Assembly: GCA_030145345.1 (NCBI GenBank)
Contig: JAQYVT010000013.1
Location: 1-46,631 of the forward strand
From: Desulfobacterales bacterium
GTDB lineage: Bacteria > Desulfobacterota > Desulfobacteria > Desulfobacterales > UBA11574
Length of the DNA stretch: 46,631 nucleotides
Reading direction: 5' to 3'
Position 1 is the stretch's first letter; each line of letters opens with the position of its first letter. Below the pieces are notes generated by a model, which ran no database searches, was not told the origin of the DNA, and saw nothing but the letters and a program-made list of their open reading frames with translations. Shown here piece after piece: positions 1-9,167 of the stretch. The translations under genes were made by a program, and so were the position numbers.

Positions 1-107
1 CAACACTCCAACACCCCATTATTCCAACACTCCAACTGTTTGAGTTGAAGTTTATACTACACCCCTATGGGGTGAAACCAAAGCCTGGTCCTCTGGGCCA
101 GGATTCT
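1..107. repeat. Degenerate short-period repeat and two hairpins at the window edge
   Basis: Positions 1-40 hold a degenerate array of CCAACACTCCA-like units. Two GC-rich inverted repeats follow: CACCCC-TA-TGGGGTG near 60-74 and CCTGG...CCAGG near 86-103. The 107 bases lie directly downstream of the stop of the minus-strand epimerase gene, so the hairpins could act as a terminator or 3' mRNA end. A related arrangement with the same AGTAAAGAATYC stretch (minus-strand reading) is found at about 24,780-24,830. The window edge cuts the element, so its full extent is unknown. Confidence 0.5.
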
Positions 108-1796
108 TTACTCATGTTGATTGATTAATGTAATCATCACGCCGTAATCTTTGAAGATGACATCCACACTCGGGCGGTTTGACAGCGGATCAATATGGAT
201 GTCTTCGAGTTGCCGTACAATTTTCTTAAGATTTTCACTGCTTGTCAGGTGTTCAGTCTTTTTTATTGGCGTTAATCGATACGGCGATTGATTTTGAAGA
301 ATTTCATATATGTCTTCAAATTCATCTGCAGCCAGCTGTGCGGTCAAAATGATGTAGTCATCCACCTTTTGTTTTGAACCTTTCAACTCAGGTTTTAAAA
401 GCAGAGATTCTCTCATGGTTTTTCCAATCAAAAGCATTAAATCCTTTACTTCTTCCGCTTCAAAGCCATAGATATAACGTCTGTAGGCAATTTCTTGAGC
501 ATAGCTCGGTATCATGGCCCTGTCTCTGCTTCTCACTGTGGCTGCTACCAACTGATAGTTTAAGGTAATATACCATTTAAGCATTTCACGATACATCTTC
601 CGGTAATTCGGAAAACGTTGTTCATTTTCCGGCTTCATAACTTCTTCTACGATTTTTTCAACCAGTGATTCTCGCAGTTCTGTTAGAATGTCGTAAATGG
701 TGATACTTTTTCTATAGACAACACGGTGGAGTAAAGCTTCATTGCGGAAGGCCCAATCGTTTGGCCGGCTGGTCATTTTTTCGGTCAAAAACAATAACCG
801 CCGCAATATATGATACCGCGGCGTCGGTTTCCACCCCAGCGAATTGTATGTGGCAGAAGCATTCACGCTAAGCTTTTTGTCAATATAATTCGCCATCCAT
901 GGCTGTTCTAACGTTTTCTGGCTGTTGAGCCGCCCTAAAAAGGAAATTATAGCCAAACCTAAAAAAGCCAGAAACTTCGGAATTCGAATCGGTTTAAAAC
1001 CATGTCCGTAATAGTATCTCGTGACCGCTTCAAAAAGCTCATTGTGTGAAACACTCCCTTGAGGGGTGGCATTGTAGATGGCCAGGCGGGGCAGGATATC
1101 GCTGATTTCAATAATTCTCAGAAATAAATTAATAAGATCCTTAATGTGGATATAAGGCACGGCCGATTCGCCGTAACCTGTTACAATTTTCGAAATGAGT
1201 TTGTTTCCGGACAGCCAGTACTTTAACAACATATACAACATGGGATATTCACACCAGTCGCTGTATACGGCTGCCAGTCGGACAATTGAGCATGGAAAGA
1301 CTTCCGAATATTCCCGAATCATTTTTTCCGCGCTTTTTTTGCTTCGTGCGTAAGGAAAATCAGCATCGGCGGGACTCTCTTCGGTTAATGCCTTACCGGG
1401 GGGCGGAAATTTGCATGCTGCCAGCGAACTTGAAAAAATGAAACGCTTTATTCCCAGGAGCTTTGACATATCAAGAATATATCGTGTGCCGGTTATATTG
1501 ATCTTTTCATAGGCAGGGTTTTCTTCCAGGGTAAAGTCGTAGTACCCGGCCAGATGCAAAACATAATCAGCACCGCCTTGATCCTTGATATAATTAAAGA
1601 CATTCAGCAGGTTTTTCCGGTTTGTTATATCAACCTGGAGCCAATGTATATTGTCATGATACGGTATGCCGATTTCTTTTTGGCCGCGGCGTGCGATACA
1701 GAACAATCGAAATTTTTCGGATACAGCAATGACAAAATGTCTTCCGATAAAACCCGATGCCCCGGTAACAACAATACTGGGTCGTCTTTCATTCAT
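108..1796 (-). CDS. NAD-dependent epimerase/dehydratase (extended SDR) with extra C-terminal helical domain
   Basis: 562 residues. The N-terminus shows the Rossmann NAD(P) motif GASGFIG (residues about 12-18), and a YARSK sequence near 148-152 supplies the SDR Tyr and Lys catalytic residues. This marks an extended short-chain dehydrogenase acting on a nucleotide sugar or a similar substrate, which the sequence does not identify. Typical family members are 300-350 residues. Here about 200 extra residues follow, predicted helical and rich in charged and aromatic residues, loosely resembling the RsbRD-type N-terminal helical domain; that resemblance is an impression only. The gene is last in the minus-strand Hdr series, 96 bp after hdrB. 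The start is ATG with AGG immediately before it, so the ribosome site is weak. The link to electron transfer is unclear. Confidence 0.8.
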   Translation of the reverse strand: MNERRPSIVVTGASGFIGRHFVIAVSEKFRLFCIARRGQKEIGIPYHDNIHWLQVDITNRKNLLNVFNYIKDQGGADYVLHLAGYYDFTLEENPAYEKINITGTRYILDMSKLLGIKRFIFSSSLAACKFPPPGKALTEESPADADFPYARSKKSAEKMIREYSEVFPCSIVRLAAVYSDWCEYPMLYMLLKYWLSGNKLISKIVTGYGESAVPYIHIKDLINLFLRIIEISDILPRLAIYNATPQGSVSHNELFEAVTRYYYGHGFKPIRIPKFLAFLGLAIISFLGRLNSQKTLEQPWMANYIDKKLSVNASATYNSLGWKPTPRYHILRRLLFLTEKMTSRPNDWAFRNEALLHRVVYRKSITIYDILTELRESLVEKIVEEVMKPENEQRFPNYRKMYREMLKWYITLNYQLVAATVRSRDRAMIPSYAQEIAYRRYIYGFEAEEVKDLMLLIGKTMRESLLLKPELKGSKQKVDDYIILTAQLAADEFEDIYEILQNQSPYRLTPIKKTEHLTSSENLKKIVRQLEDIHIDPLSNRPSVDVIFKDYGVMITLINQHE

Positions 1797-1892
1797 CCTG
1801 TATATCTACTACAATGGGTTGTATATTTTTGAACGCGTCCGCCGTATTCGAGCAACACAAAGATTCTCATCGATTTTCATCCAAGATTCAGG

Positions 1893-2756
1893 TTATAGCT
1901 TGGCCCGGAATTCCTTGGTAATGGAAAGATTCAGATCCAATCGCAAGTCCTGTTCCGATAGACCCATAGCAAGCCCAAGAAACTGCGGAAGATAAAGTAT
2001 GGTCATGCGCATATCTTCTTTGGACTTTCCCGAAATTTTTTTCTGATACGCTTCCAGGTTCATCTGGCACATCGGACATACCGTGACGATAGCGTCAGCG
2101 CCTCGAGCCGCCTTTAATATGGCAGCGACGAGCTCCAGAGCCACCTCGGGCTTGGTGGTCATGTGGGATGCGCCGCAACATCTGCCGCCCATGTTCCATG
2201 GATGAATCTTTGCCCCTACAGCCTCTATAAGCGGTTCCATGGAGCGAGGCTCCTCGGGATCATCGAAAACAGCGTAAGGCCGAAGACACTGGCATCCATA
2301 GTAGGGTGCAATATTCAGATCGATAAAGGGGTTTTTCACCCGGGAAACGATCTTTGCAGGACCGACATCACGGGCAACGACGTCAAGGAGGTGCCGGACC
2401 CGCACCTGACCGTGAAAGCGCAGCTCTTTTTCTTTTAATATGGTGTTAATTTTATCAAGAAGCTCCGGCTCTTTACGGCTCTTTTCCTCAACCTTTTTCA
2501 AGTTTAGGTAGCACGCGCTGCACGGAACAAGAATCTCTTTGGTCCCGTCCATCTCTTCGGCCATAGCCAGGTTATACGCCGGCAACGCCAAAGAAAGTAG
2601 ATGGCTGGTGGCCTCCGCAGCACTGGCACCGCAGCAGGTCCAGTCCTCAAGCTCCAACAGATCCACTTCCAGTTCTTGCATGAAGGCCTGGGTGGAGGCG
2701 TTGTATTCAAGGGCCGTCCCCTCCAGAGAACAACCTGGATAATATAGGTACTTCAT
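1893..2756 (-). CDS. hdrB: Heterodisulfide reductase subunit B-like (two CCG domains)
   Basis: 287 residues from the ATG at 2756, chosen because GGAGGG lies about six bases upstream and the protein then begins MKYLYYPGCS, as HdrB proteins do. An in-frame start 30 bases upstream lacks a ribosome site. Two cysteine-rich CCG modules are visible. The first has PGC, then TCCGAS, then CSAC; the second has YGCQC, then GRCCGASH, then CPMC. In HdrB of methanogens these bind the non-cubane [4Fe-4S] clusters that cleave the CoM-S-S-CoB disulfide. Bacteria lack that substrate, so a different disulfide is expected here. It follows hdrC in the same orientation after an unusually long gap of about 580 bases. 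A soluble cytoplasmic protein is expected. Confidence 0.93.
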   Translation of the reverse strand: MKYLYYPGCSLEGTALEYNASTQAFMQELEVDLLELEDWTCCGASAAEATSHLLSLALPAYNLAMAEEMDGTKEILVPCSACYLNLKKVEEKSRKEPELLDKINTILKEKELRFHGQVRVRHLLDVVARDVGPAKIVSRVKNPFIDLNIAPYYGCQCLRPYAVFDDPEEPRSMEPLIEAVGAKIHPWNMGGRCCGASHMTTKPEVALELVAAILKAARGADAIVTVCPMCQMNLEAYQKKISGKSKEDMRMTILYLPQFLGLAMGLSEQDLRLDLNLSITKEFRAKL

Positions 2757-2789
2757 ATCTACCCTCCATAATTCGGAAATGGACAAGCC

Positions 2790-3215
2790 GGAAAAGTTAC
2801 AAGTGAACTAAAGTTTGAAGTGAGCTAAAGTTAAGGAATCGCAACGCTCCGGCTTTAATATAACCCGCAACATCCATAAACTTTAGGCACTTTAGATCAC
2901 TTTAGACACTTCACATTTATTGATTAGAATTCAAAGTTCTTCTCCAATTTAATTGGAGAAGAGGGTCCAAGGATCCAAGGGGTCAAGGATCCAAGGGTTT
3001 CTTTTCTAAAGACTTTATCAGCGCCTTAACATTCTTTCGATTTCTGCGATGTTTTTTTTAGTGGTCCCAATTCACTTTTTTCAATTAAATCTAAATCCCC
3101 TGCTAATAATATCTGTGTTTCCAATTTACAATCAGAACCATAAGATTTGTAGTTCATAAGCATTTCACTCGACCCCTTGACCCCTGGAATCCTTGAACCC
3201 TATATAATCACCCCT
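2790..3215. repeat. Composite of degenerate short-period repeats with inverted arms
   Basis: This gene-free stretch separates hdrC from hdrB. At 2803-2835 units like AAGTGAACTAAAG recur, and their inverse (CACTTTAGATCACTTTAG) recurs at about 2880-2915, so the two arms can pair. A hairpin with stem CTTCTCCAA/TTGGAGAAG lies at 2939-2961. From 2964 to 2998 GGATCCAAGG and GTCAAGG units are repeated, and inverse copies (CCCCTTGACCCC) occur at about 3174-3200. I see no plausible coding sequence. It may act as an mRNA-processing or attenuation element within the operon, or be a dispersed intergenic repeat. Confidence 0.55.
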
Positions 3216-3338
3216 GCTCAATAGGAGATGACACACTTATTTCACCCTAATTAACACCAACTAATCGGGAGATGATCCGAATTTTATTGCAACAAAAAAC
3301 ACACAAATTACAATGAAGGAGTGAGTTCCCCATTCTTC

Positions 3339-3920
3339 TTATTTCTGTTCTAACGCTTCAACCTTACGAAAGATCGACTCTAAAGGACCGCTTCCTTTTG
3401 AAGGGATCTCAAAAGAGACTTTTCCTTTGCCCATGAGTTTCATCCCCAGCGGGGCGAACTGAAGCGGTATGAAAGGGTTTTTCATGGAAAGAAAATAGAG
3501 CGTCATGAACTCCATCTCTCTAACCCGGCCATGGCGGCGTACACTCTCCATAAAGCTTTTGTAAAATCGGATACTTTTCTTATAGGGTGCCAGATTTTCT
3601 TTTGCAGCGATCTGCTTGAGTGCACTCATCGTCTCGGTAAGTGGAAGCCCTCGGGGACATCGCAGTGTACAGAAATAGCAGACGGAGCATAGGGAAAAGG
3701 TCTTGCTGTGAAAAATTGTCTCCTTTTCCCCCATAAGGACATTGTACCACAGCTGGCGCGGCGTGAGATCCATGGCAAAGGCGTTGGGGCAAGAACCGGT
3801 GCAGGTGCCGCATTGGATGCAGGCACTTACCATGTCCCGGATTGTGGCCAAAGAATCAATGACGGGTTCGGGTACGGTTGAAGAAACCTTTTCGATTTCT
3901 ATTTTCTCCGTTGGGTTCAT
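3339..3920 (-). CDS. hdrC: Heterodisulfide reductase subunit C-like iron-sulfur protein
   Basis: 193 residues. Two [4Fe-4S] motifs appear: CIQCGTCTGSCP near residues 34-45 and CSVCYFCTLRCP near 78-89. This is the HdrC arrangement, which relays electrons from the flavin subunit HdrA to the disulfide-cleaving HdrB. The C-terminal 90 residues are helical and lack cysteines, as in other HdrC proteins. The ATG start is supported by AAGGAGGG eight bases upstream. It sits 33 bases after the receiver-containing hdrA and is probably co-transcribed with it. No signal peptide is visible, so a cytoplasmic complex is expected. Confidence 0.93.
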   Translation of the reverse strand: MNPTEKIEIEKVSSTVPEPVIDSLATIRDMVSACIQCGTCTGSCPNAFAMDLTPRQLWYNVLMGEKETIFHSKTFSLCSVCYFCTLRCPRGLPLTETMSALKQIAAKENLAPYKKSIRFYKSFMESVRRHGRVREMEFMTLYFLSMKNPFIPLQFAPLGMKLMGKGKVSFEIPSKGSGPLESIFRKVEALEQK

Positions 3921-3953
3921 GGCGCCCTCCTTTTTAATTGAACATTTTCAATC

Positions 3954-6900
3954 CTATGCCGTTCCTTCAAGCGCCGAATCGATGACGTCGAACATTTGCT
4001 GGTCTAAAAACCCGGCAAGGGTCGATGCGCTGTTCGGGCAAACCGTGGCGCATGATCCGCATCCTTGACACATGGCGGGGCTGACCAGAACTTTTTCCAG
4101 TTCCAGATCGACCCTGCGAGCACCGTATGGACAGGCCTCGATACACCGCTCACATAGACTGCAAAGGCTGTGACGGACCTCTGCCACCACTTTTCCGGCA
4201 GGCATCCGTTCATGTGAAAGAATCCTTAAGGCTCTCTGGGCCGCAGCTTCGGCGGTTGCTATCGATTCCGTGATGTTGCGGGGAGAATGGGCCAGGCCGC
4301 AGGCAAAAATTCCTTCTTTGAGCGAATCGACGGGTCTCCATTTCGATTCCGCCGCCTCAAAAAAGCCGTCCCGATCTACCGTCGCGCCATAGGATTCCGC
4401 CAGATCTTTGGGTAGTCTGGGTACAATACCGGTGGCAAGAACAACAAGGTCGGCATCGATCTGGACCTTTTGTCGGATAATCGGTTCAACGGCCGTCACT
4501 CGAACAGATCCGTCCATGGGCGTGACCCGTGGTTTTTCAGCCAGATCGTACCGGATGAAAATGACACCGGCTTTTCGGGCTTTAGTGTAATAGGACTCGG
4601 TAAAACCATAGGTCATCATGTCCCGATAAAGAATGTAGACATTAATTTCCGGATTTATCTCCTTGAAATTCAGTGCGTGTTTTAAGGCCGTGGTGCAGCA
4701 TATGCGGCTGCAATAATTCCTGGGTTCCTGCCTGGAATCGACACATTGAATCATGACAATCGACTCGAGTCGACTTGGGTCGATTGTATTGGCATGTATT
4801 TTTTTCTCCAGTTCCTTTTGGGTGACAATTGCCTCGCTTGTGCCGTAGTTATAGGATGTCGTAACCGCTTCCACGCCTCCGGCAGCAAGGATCGTCACGC
4901 CATGTTTCAGAGTGAAAGCGTCCTTTTCTTTGGCCTCAACAGTGGTATAAAAACGCCCGACCTGACCATGGGAAGCGCGCACTCGGCTATGGGTGTGGAC
5001 CCGAATGAGTGGGTGTTTTTCCACCTTCAAAAGCGTTTCGTCTAATATGCTCTTTGTTGTGTTGCCGTCCAAGGTTCGTTGTAACCAATTAAGGTTACCC
5101 CCCAACATCTCTTCTTGCTCGATCAGATCGACCTGAAAGCCGTGATCTGCGATGGCAAGCGCTGAGGACATCCCGGCAATTCCGCCGCCCACCACCAGGG
5201 CTTGCTGAAGAATCTTTTCGTAGCTTACAGGATCCGGATCAGCCCACTTAAGCCGGGCAAGTCCTGTGCCCAAAATAGCCAACACGTCGCTGTTGATTTT
5301 TGATATCTCGTCCGCAGACAAAGTTTCAGATTTCAGATTTGAGACTCGAGCCATAAGCATTAAATCGACCACCTCAATAAGAACCGGATTCAGCCCCACC
5401 CGCCGTCCCAGTTCCCTGATTTTTTTGGCATACACATCGGGAAGGCAGGACCCGATCAGAATCCGGTTCGGTGTGTGTTTTTCAACCCGTTCAATAAGGT
5501 TTTCCCATCCCGTAACCGTACAGGTTTGTTCAAGGAAGTCGACCTGATCCACAGCGGGGTCGACCTTGAGATTCCGGACAAGTCGTTGCGTGTCGAGAAG
5601 CTTTGAAAGCAGATCACCGCAGGTGCAGACAGCGATCATGACCTTGGGCGGTTCCTGTGAAATATCGAATAAAGGCGCTTCGGGCGTAGGTTCAGGCGTA
5701 AGGCTGCCGCCGCCGGCATGAATTGCCCGGGATGCAGACAAAGCAGCGGCAGAAGCCTGAATGACAGATTCACTGATATCCTTAAGGCCGGAGAAGGAGC
5801 CCCCCAATACGATCCCCTCTTTATGTATTCGCGTAAGTGAGAAGGGTTCGGTCTGGCCAAACCCCCACTGATTGAGCGGCATTTCCACCATTTCGGCCAA
5901 AGCTGTTGTACCCAAAGCCGGTCTTTGGCCCACGGAGAGTACAACCATGTCAAAGATCTCCTCTCTATAAGTGCCGGAATAATCAACATGCCTGACCATG
6001 AGATCGCCGCTGTTTTCATCATATAAAATGGAATGGACGCGCCCTTTCTCAAATCGAACGTCGTGTTCGGTTTCCGCCCGGTCACGATATCGCTGAAAAG
6101 ATTTCCCGAAAGTCCGCATATCCATATAAAAGATGGCTGCTTCCAGCGCCCCGCCGGCCCTTTCCTTGGCCACAAGGGCTTCTTTGATCGCATGCATGCA
6201 GCAGATGGACGAACAATAGTCGGCGTCGATTTTGATGTCTCGCGATCCCACACACTGAAGCCAGGCCACCTTGCGCAGCGGTTTGCCGTCGGAAAGGCGC
6301 ACCAGTCGACCCTGATTCGGCCCTGTACCACTTAAAATCCTTTCAAACTCAAGGCTTGTGACCACATTCGGATATAACCCGTACCCATACGTGTTCTTGC
6401 CTTCGGCCGGATCGAAATAGGATGTTCCGCCGCAGAGAACCAGGGCGCCGACCTCCATCGGGGGTTCTTTGCTTGCTTCGAGATCCTGATATGTTCGGAT
6501 GATCATCGGAATAAGGGTGTCGGGATCGAACGGTTTGAGGAGATAGTCCAGCGCCCCTATTTTCATGGCTTCTACAGCGGTCTCTACCGTGGCATACGCC
6601 GTCATCATGACAACACTGAGGTCGGGGAAAACCTCTTTGGCCTTCTGAAGGAGTTCCACACCGTCCATTCCCGGCATTTTGATATCTGCGAGCATCAGTT
6701 CGTATGCTTGTTTTGACAAATGATTCAGGGCTTCCGGACCGGATGCAGCCATATCGACGGCAAAACCTTCATCTTCTAACCAGGCCTTGAGGGAATCGCG
6801 CATGATCAATTCATCGTCCACCACCAGGATTCGAAAATCTTTGCGGACTTCTTCTAAAAGCTTGATGGCTCCGGTAGGACATATTGCTTCACATTCCCCA

Positions 6901-7403
6901 CACCGACTGCAAGCATTCGTATCGATAATATACGCGTTGGGGATCGCATGCGGAACCGGAAGGTAGATGGCCTTTCGCCCGGACAGGCCGGCGTTAAAGG
7001 AATCCAAAACCTCTACCGGACAGACCTTCACGCACTCACCGCAACCGATACAACGGGCAGGATCAACGAGATTCGGCGCTTGGCGAAGTGATACCTGAAA
7101 GTTGCCCGGTTCGCCTTCTACGGAGACAAGTTCGGTGGACAAGCGTATTTCGATGTTCTCATGGAAAAGCCCTTTGCGGAGGCAATACTGGGACGATGTA
7201 TCTCGATCCACCATTGGAAGCATTTTGCACATGCCGCAGCGATCGGTGGGAAACTGATAATCGAGCTGGCTGAGAACCCCTCCAATGTGGGGTGAGCGGT
7301 CAACCAGGGTTACACCATAGCCAAATTCCGCCAGATCCAGGGCGGCCCGGATACCGCTGATGCCGGCCCCCACCACCAGTGCTTTGCCGATTTTTTTCTT
7401 CAT
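3954..7403 (-). CDS. hdrA: Tandem HdrA with an internal response-regulator receiver domain
   Basis: 1149 residues, well above the roughly 650 of a single HdrA. Domains in order: FAD-binding Rossmann motif VGAGISG (11-17); two [4Fe-4S] motifs near 118-128 and 165-175; a receiver domain at about 190-310 with acidic pair D196/D197, phosphoacceptor D240 in ADIKMPGMDG, T268 and K290; the remaining HdrA flavoprotein part; an HdrA-type N-terminal domain starting near 588; a second FAD motif VGGGIAG near 733; and a C-terminal two-cluster ferredoxin (CSLCERCIEACP and CQGCGSCATVCP). HdrA is the flavin subunit that splits electron pairs. All receiver residues needed for phosphorylation are present, so activity could respond to a histidine kinase; none was found here. 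An AGAAGG site precedes the ATG. hdrC follows 33 bases later. Confidence 0.92.
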   Translation of the reverse strand: MKKKIGKALVVGAGISGIRAALDLAEFGYGVTLVDRSPHIGGVLSQLDYQFPTDRCGMCKMLPMVDRDTSSQYCLRKGLFHENIEIRLSTELVSVEGEPGNFQVSLRQAPNLVDPARCIGCGECVKVCPVEVLDSFNAGLSGRKAIYLPVPHAIPNAYIIDTNACSRCGECEAICPTGAIKLLEEVRKDFRILVVDDELIMRDSLKAWLEDEGFAVDMAASGPEALNHLSKQAYELMLADIKMPGMDGVELLQKAKEVFPDLSVVMMTAYATVETAVEAMKIGALDYLLKPFDPDTLIPMIIRTYQDLEASKEPPMEVGALVLCGGTSYFDPAEGKNTYGYGLYPNVVTSLEFERILSGTGPNQGRLVRLSDGKPLRKVAWLQCVGSRDIKIDADYCSSICCMHAIKEALVAKERAGGALEAAIFYMDMRTFGKSFQRYRDRAETEHDVRFEKGRVHSILYDENSGDLMVRHVDYSGTYREEIFDMVVLSVGQRPALGTTALAEMVEMPLNQWGFGQTEPFSLTRIHKEGIVLGGSFSGLKDISESVIQASAAALSASRAIHAGGGSLTPEPTPEAPLFDISQEPPKVMIAVCTCGDLLSKLLDTQRLVRNLKVDPAVDQVDFLEQTCTVTGWENLIERVEKHTPNRILIGSCLPDVYAKKIRELGRRVGLNPVLIEVVDLMLMARVSNLKSETLSADEISKINSDVLAILGTGLARLKWADPDPVSYEKILQQALVVGGGIAGMSSALAIADHGFQVDLIEQEEMLGGNLNWLQRTLDGNTTKSILDETLLKVEKHPLIRVHTHSRVRASHGQVGRFYTTVEAKEKDAFTLKHGVTILAAGGVEAVTTSYNYGTSEAIVTQKELEKKIHANTIDPSRLESIVMIQCVDSRQEPRNYCSRICCTTALKHALNFKEINPEINVYILYRDMMTYGFTESYYTKARKAGVIFIRYDLAEKPRVTPMDGSVRVTAVEPIIRQKVQIDADLVVLATGIVPRLPKDLAESYGATVDRDGFFEAAESKWRPVDSLKEGIFACGLAHSPRNITESIATAEAAAQRALRILSHERMPAGKVVAEVRHSLCSLCERCIEACPYGARRVDLELEKVLVSPAMCQGCGSCATVCPNSASTLAGFLDQQMFDVIDSALEGTA

Positions 7404-7430
7404 AACAAAAACCTTCTTTTCCCAGATCTC

Positions 7431-8585
7431 CTAAAGGTTACAATGATTTCCGATGCCGACAACCTCGGCAAGCTCGTCTTCACGGAATACTGACAGCGGA
7501 AGATCATCCTCAATGCTGCGACCCGCTTCGTACTCAAAAGCATTTTGTGTATGATATGAAACGGTTCTAAACAGTTCCATCACCGGAATGTCGTTGGGAC
7601 AGGCATTGGTGCACTGACCGCATCCGACACATGAGGTGCTCATGTGGGCCATCCGAGTCAAGTGGTAAAAGACGGTATCGGTGGGCATTTTGATCACCCC
7701 CTTGCGATTGGCCCATCTAAGGTACTGAACAGGATCATGGTTAAAGACATCCGTAACAAAAACACATTCCTTACAGTAGCAGACCGGACAGGCCACCCTG
7801 CAGTTGTAGCAATTTACACACTCGGCAAAATAGATATTCAGTTTCTCCAGGCTGTTTGTGGCTTCAGCGGTCTCGGCAAACATTTTATCGCGATAGGCGG
7901 TTCGTTCAGCGACCAGAGATTCAACAACCGCAGGACGTTCGGGTGGTTCCTCTGTGTCGGAAAGATCAAGGGTCTCATAAAGCGTCTCTCCTTTCGGCGT
8001 CCGGGCTTGGATCAAAAGTTGATTGTTGGTATCGACCCCGAACAGTCCGATTAAAATATCTGCACCGTCAGGGATCGGGTTTTCACAGGCCTTGCACGCA
8101 GGCGCGAGATCAAATCCTTCAAAAGTCAATTTTTTTCCGGATAAGGCGTCTTTGTAAAAGCTTGAAGTGAATTCTGCTTCTTTTTTTCCAGCGATCTGGA
8201 TATAATCGCCATTCTTGAAAGCACCCAGGCAGTCGATTCCTACCAGCAGCACCTCTTCGATTCGGCCTTGCTTGAGTTTCACGAGTTCGACAAACGCACG
8301 TATCTCGCAGGGACGTAGCACCACCGCAACCTTAGCGCCCATGGGCTTGCGTGTGAGCCGGGAAACGATTTTTGCCGCGTTCAAGGGAAAAACCGGTGCC
8401 AAAGGGTCGGTGCCGTTCAGTTGTTCAGGATCCGTCACCAGCGTCGGCATCACTACGTTTGTCGCAGGGAGATGTTGTGGAACCAGGATTGCACTGATAT
8501 CTTCCAGCTGGAGGATGGATCGAAAAAAATCTCGTAGAGTTGTCAACAGGTCGCCGTCATTTACGTTGATTTTCGCTGTTTTCAC
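7431..8585 (-). CDS. FrhB/FdhB-like iron-sulfur flavoprotein subunit
   Basis: 384 residues starting at a GTG codon at 8585. AGGAGG lies nine bases before it, whereas the longer in-frame ATG version has no ribosome site. The N-terminal 230 residues match the FrhB/FdhB beta-subunit family, including the VLRPCEIRAFVEL segment. The C-terminal part carries two cysteine clusters, CVNCYNCRVACPVCYCKEC and CVGCGQCTNACP. Members bind FAD and iron-sulfur clusters and pass electrons between a pyridine nucleotide, F420 or ferredoxin and a partner complex. The gene lies between mvhD and the receiver-type hdrA, 28 bases from the latter, so it is probably the electron-input module of this Hdr complex. The physiological donor cannot be read from sequence. 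Confidence 0.85.
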   Translation of the reverse strand: MKTAKINVNDGDLLTTLRDFFRSILQLEDISAILVPQHLPATNVVMPTLVTDPEQLNGTDPLAPVFPLNAAKIVSRLTRKPMGAKVAVVLRPCEIRAFVELVKLKQGRIEEVLLVGIDCLGAFKNGDYIQIAGKKEAEFTSSFYKDALSGKKLTFEGFDLAPACKACENPIPDGADILIGLFGVDTNNQLLIQARTPKGETLYETLDLSDTEEPPERPAVVESLVAERTAYRDKMFAETAEATNSLEKLNIYFAECVNCYNCRVACPVCYCKECVFVTDVFNHDPVQYLRWANRKGVIKMPTDTVFYHLTRMAHMSTSCVGCGQCTNACPNDIPVMELFRTVSYHTQNAFEYEAGRSIEDDLPLSVFREDELAEVVGIGNHCNL

Positions 8586-8696
8586 TGTCCGTTTCCTCCT
8601 GATTGAAACCTGAAACTCGCTATTTGTACTGGTTGCCTTCAATTAAAAAAGAATTTTGCTGTTGGTATTTGATCACGGCATCAAAATACCATTAAT

Positions 8697-8744
8697 GGTC
8701 TTCATCCAGCATCCAGTTTCGAGTATCCAGTATCCAGTTTCAAT
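8697..8744. repeat. Short-period CATCCAGTATCCAG repeat
   Basis: Between the FrhB-like gene and mvhD there is a degenerate array of ATCCAG units with interspersed TTTC. On the minus strand it reads ACTGGATACTGGATRCTGG. It begins right after the mvhD stop codon, in the same 3' position as the repeats near 1-107 and 24,780. A small palindrome around 8678-8696 adjoins it. No gene is present. Confidence 0.5.
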
Positions 8745-9167
8745 TTATATTACCATGGTCGCTTTAGCCTCATTGGGACCCAGCGTTTTGATCTGTGCCA
8801 CCATTGAATGAATGGTCTCGGCGAACTGGATGCCGTCACTGGCGCCGATCCAGGTCAACCTGAGCCGCTCCTCTCCAAAGCCGAATTGGGGAAGGATCTC
8901 TTTGAGAAGCTTGATCCGCCGCCGAGCCTTAAAATTTCCGTTGATATAATGGCAGTCTCCGGGGTGACATCCACTGACAAGGACTGCATCGGCCCCCTCA
9001 AGCAGCGCCTTGATCACATATTTGGGGTCAACCATGCCGGTACACATGACCCGAATCAATCTCACATTGGCAGGATATCCCAATCTGGCAGTTCCGGCCA
9101 GATCCGCAGCGGTGTACGTGCACCAGTTGCAAACAAAGGCGATGATCGTGGGTTCGAAGTTAGCCAT
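8745..9167 (-). CDS. mvhD: MvhD-type [2Fe-2S] subunit
   Basis: 140 residues, the usual MvhD length. Conserved cysteines lie in CNWCTYTAAD (residues 13-22), in VMCTG near 41-44, and in SGCHPGDCHY near 65-74. MvhD binds a [2Fe-2S] cluster and docks a donor enzyme onto HdrA; in methanogens it joins the NiFe hydrogenase to HdrABC. No hydrogenase gene is seen here, so the FrhB-like or GltD-containing subunits next to it are the likelier partners. The start has GGAGGG six bases upstream. It lies between the GltD-containing hdrA and the FrhB-like gene. Confidence 0.94.
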   Translation of the reverse strand: MANFEPTIIAFVCNWCTYTAADLAGTARLGYPANVRLIRVMCTGMVDPKYVIKALLEGADAVLVSGCHPGDCHYINGNFKARRRIKLLKEILPQFGFGEERLRLTWIGASDGIQFAETIHSMVAQIKTLGPNEAKATMVI

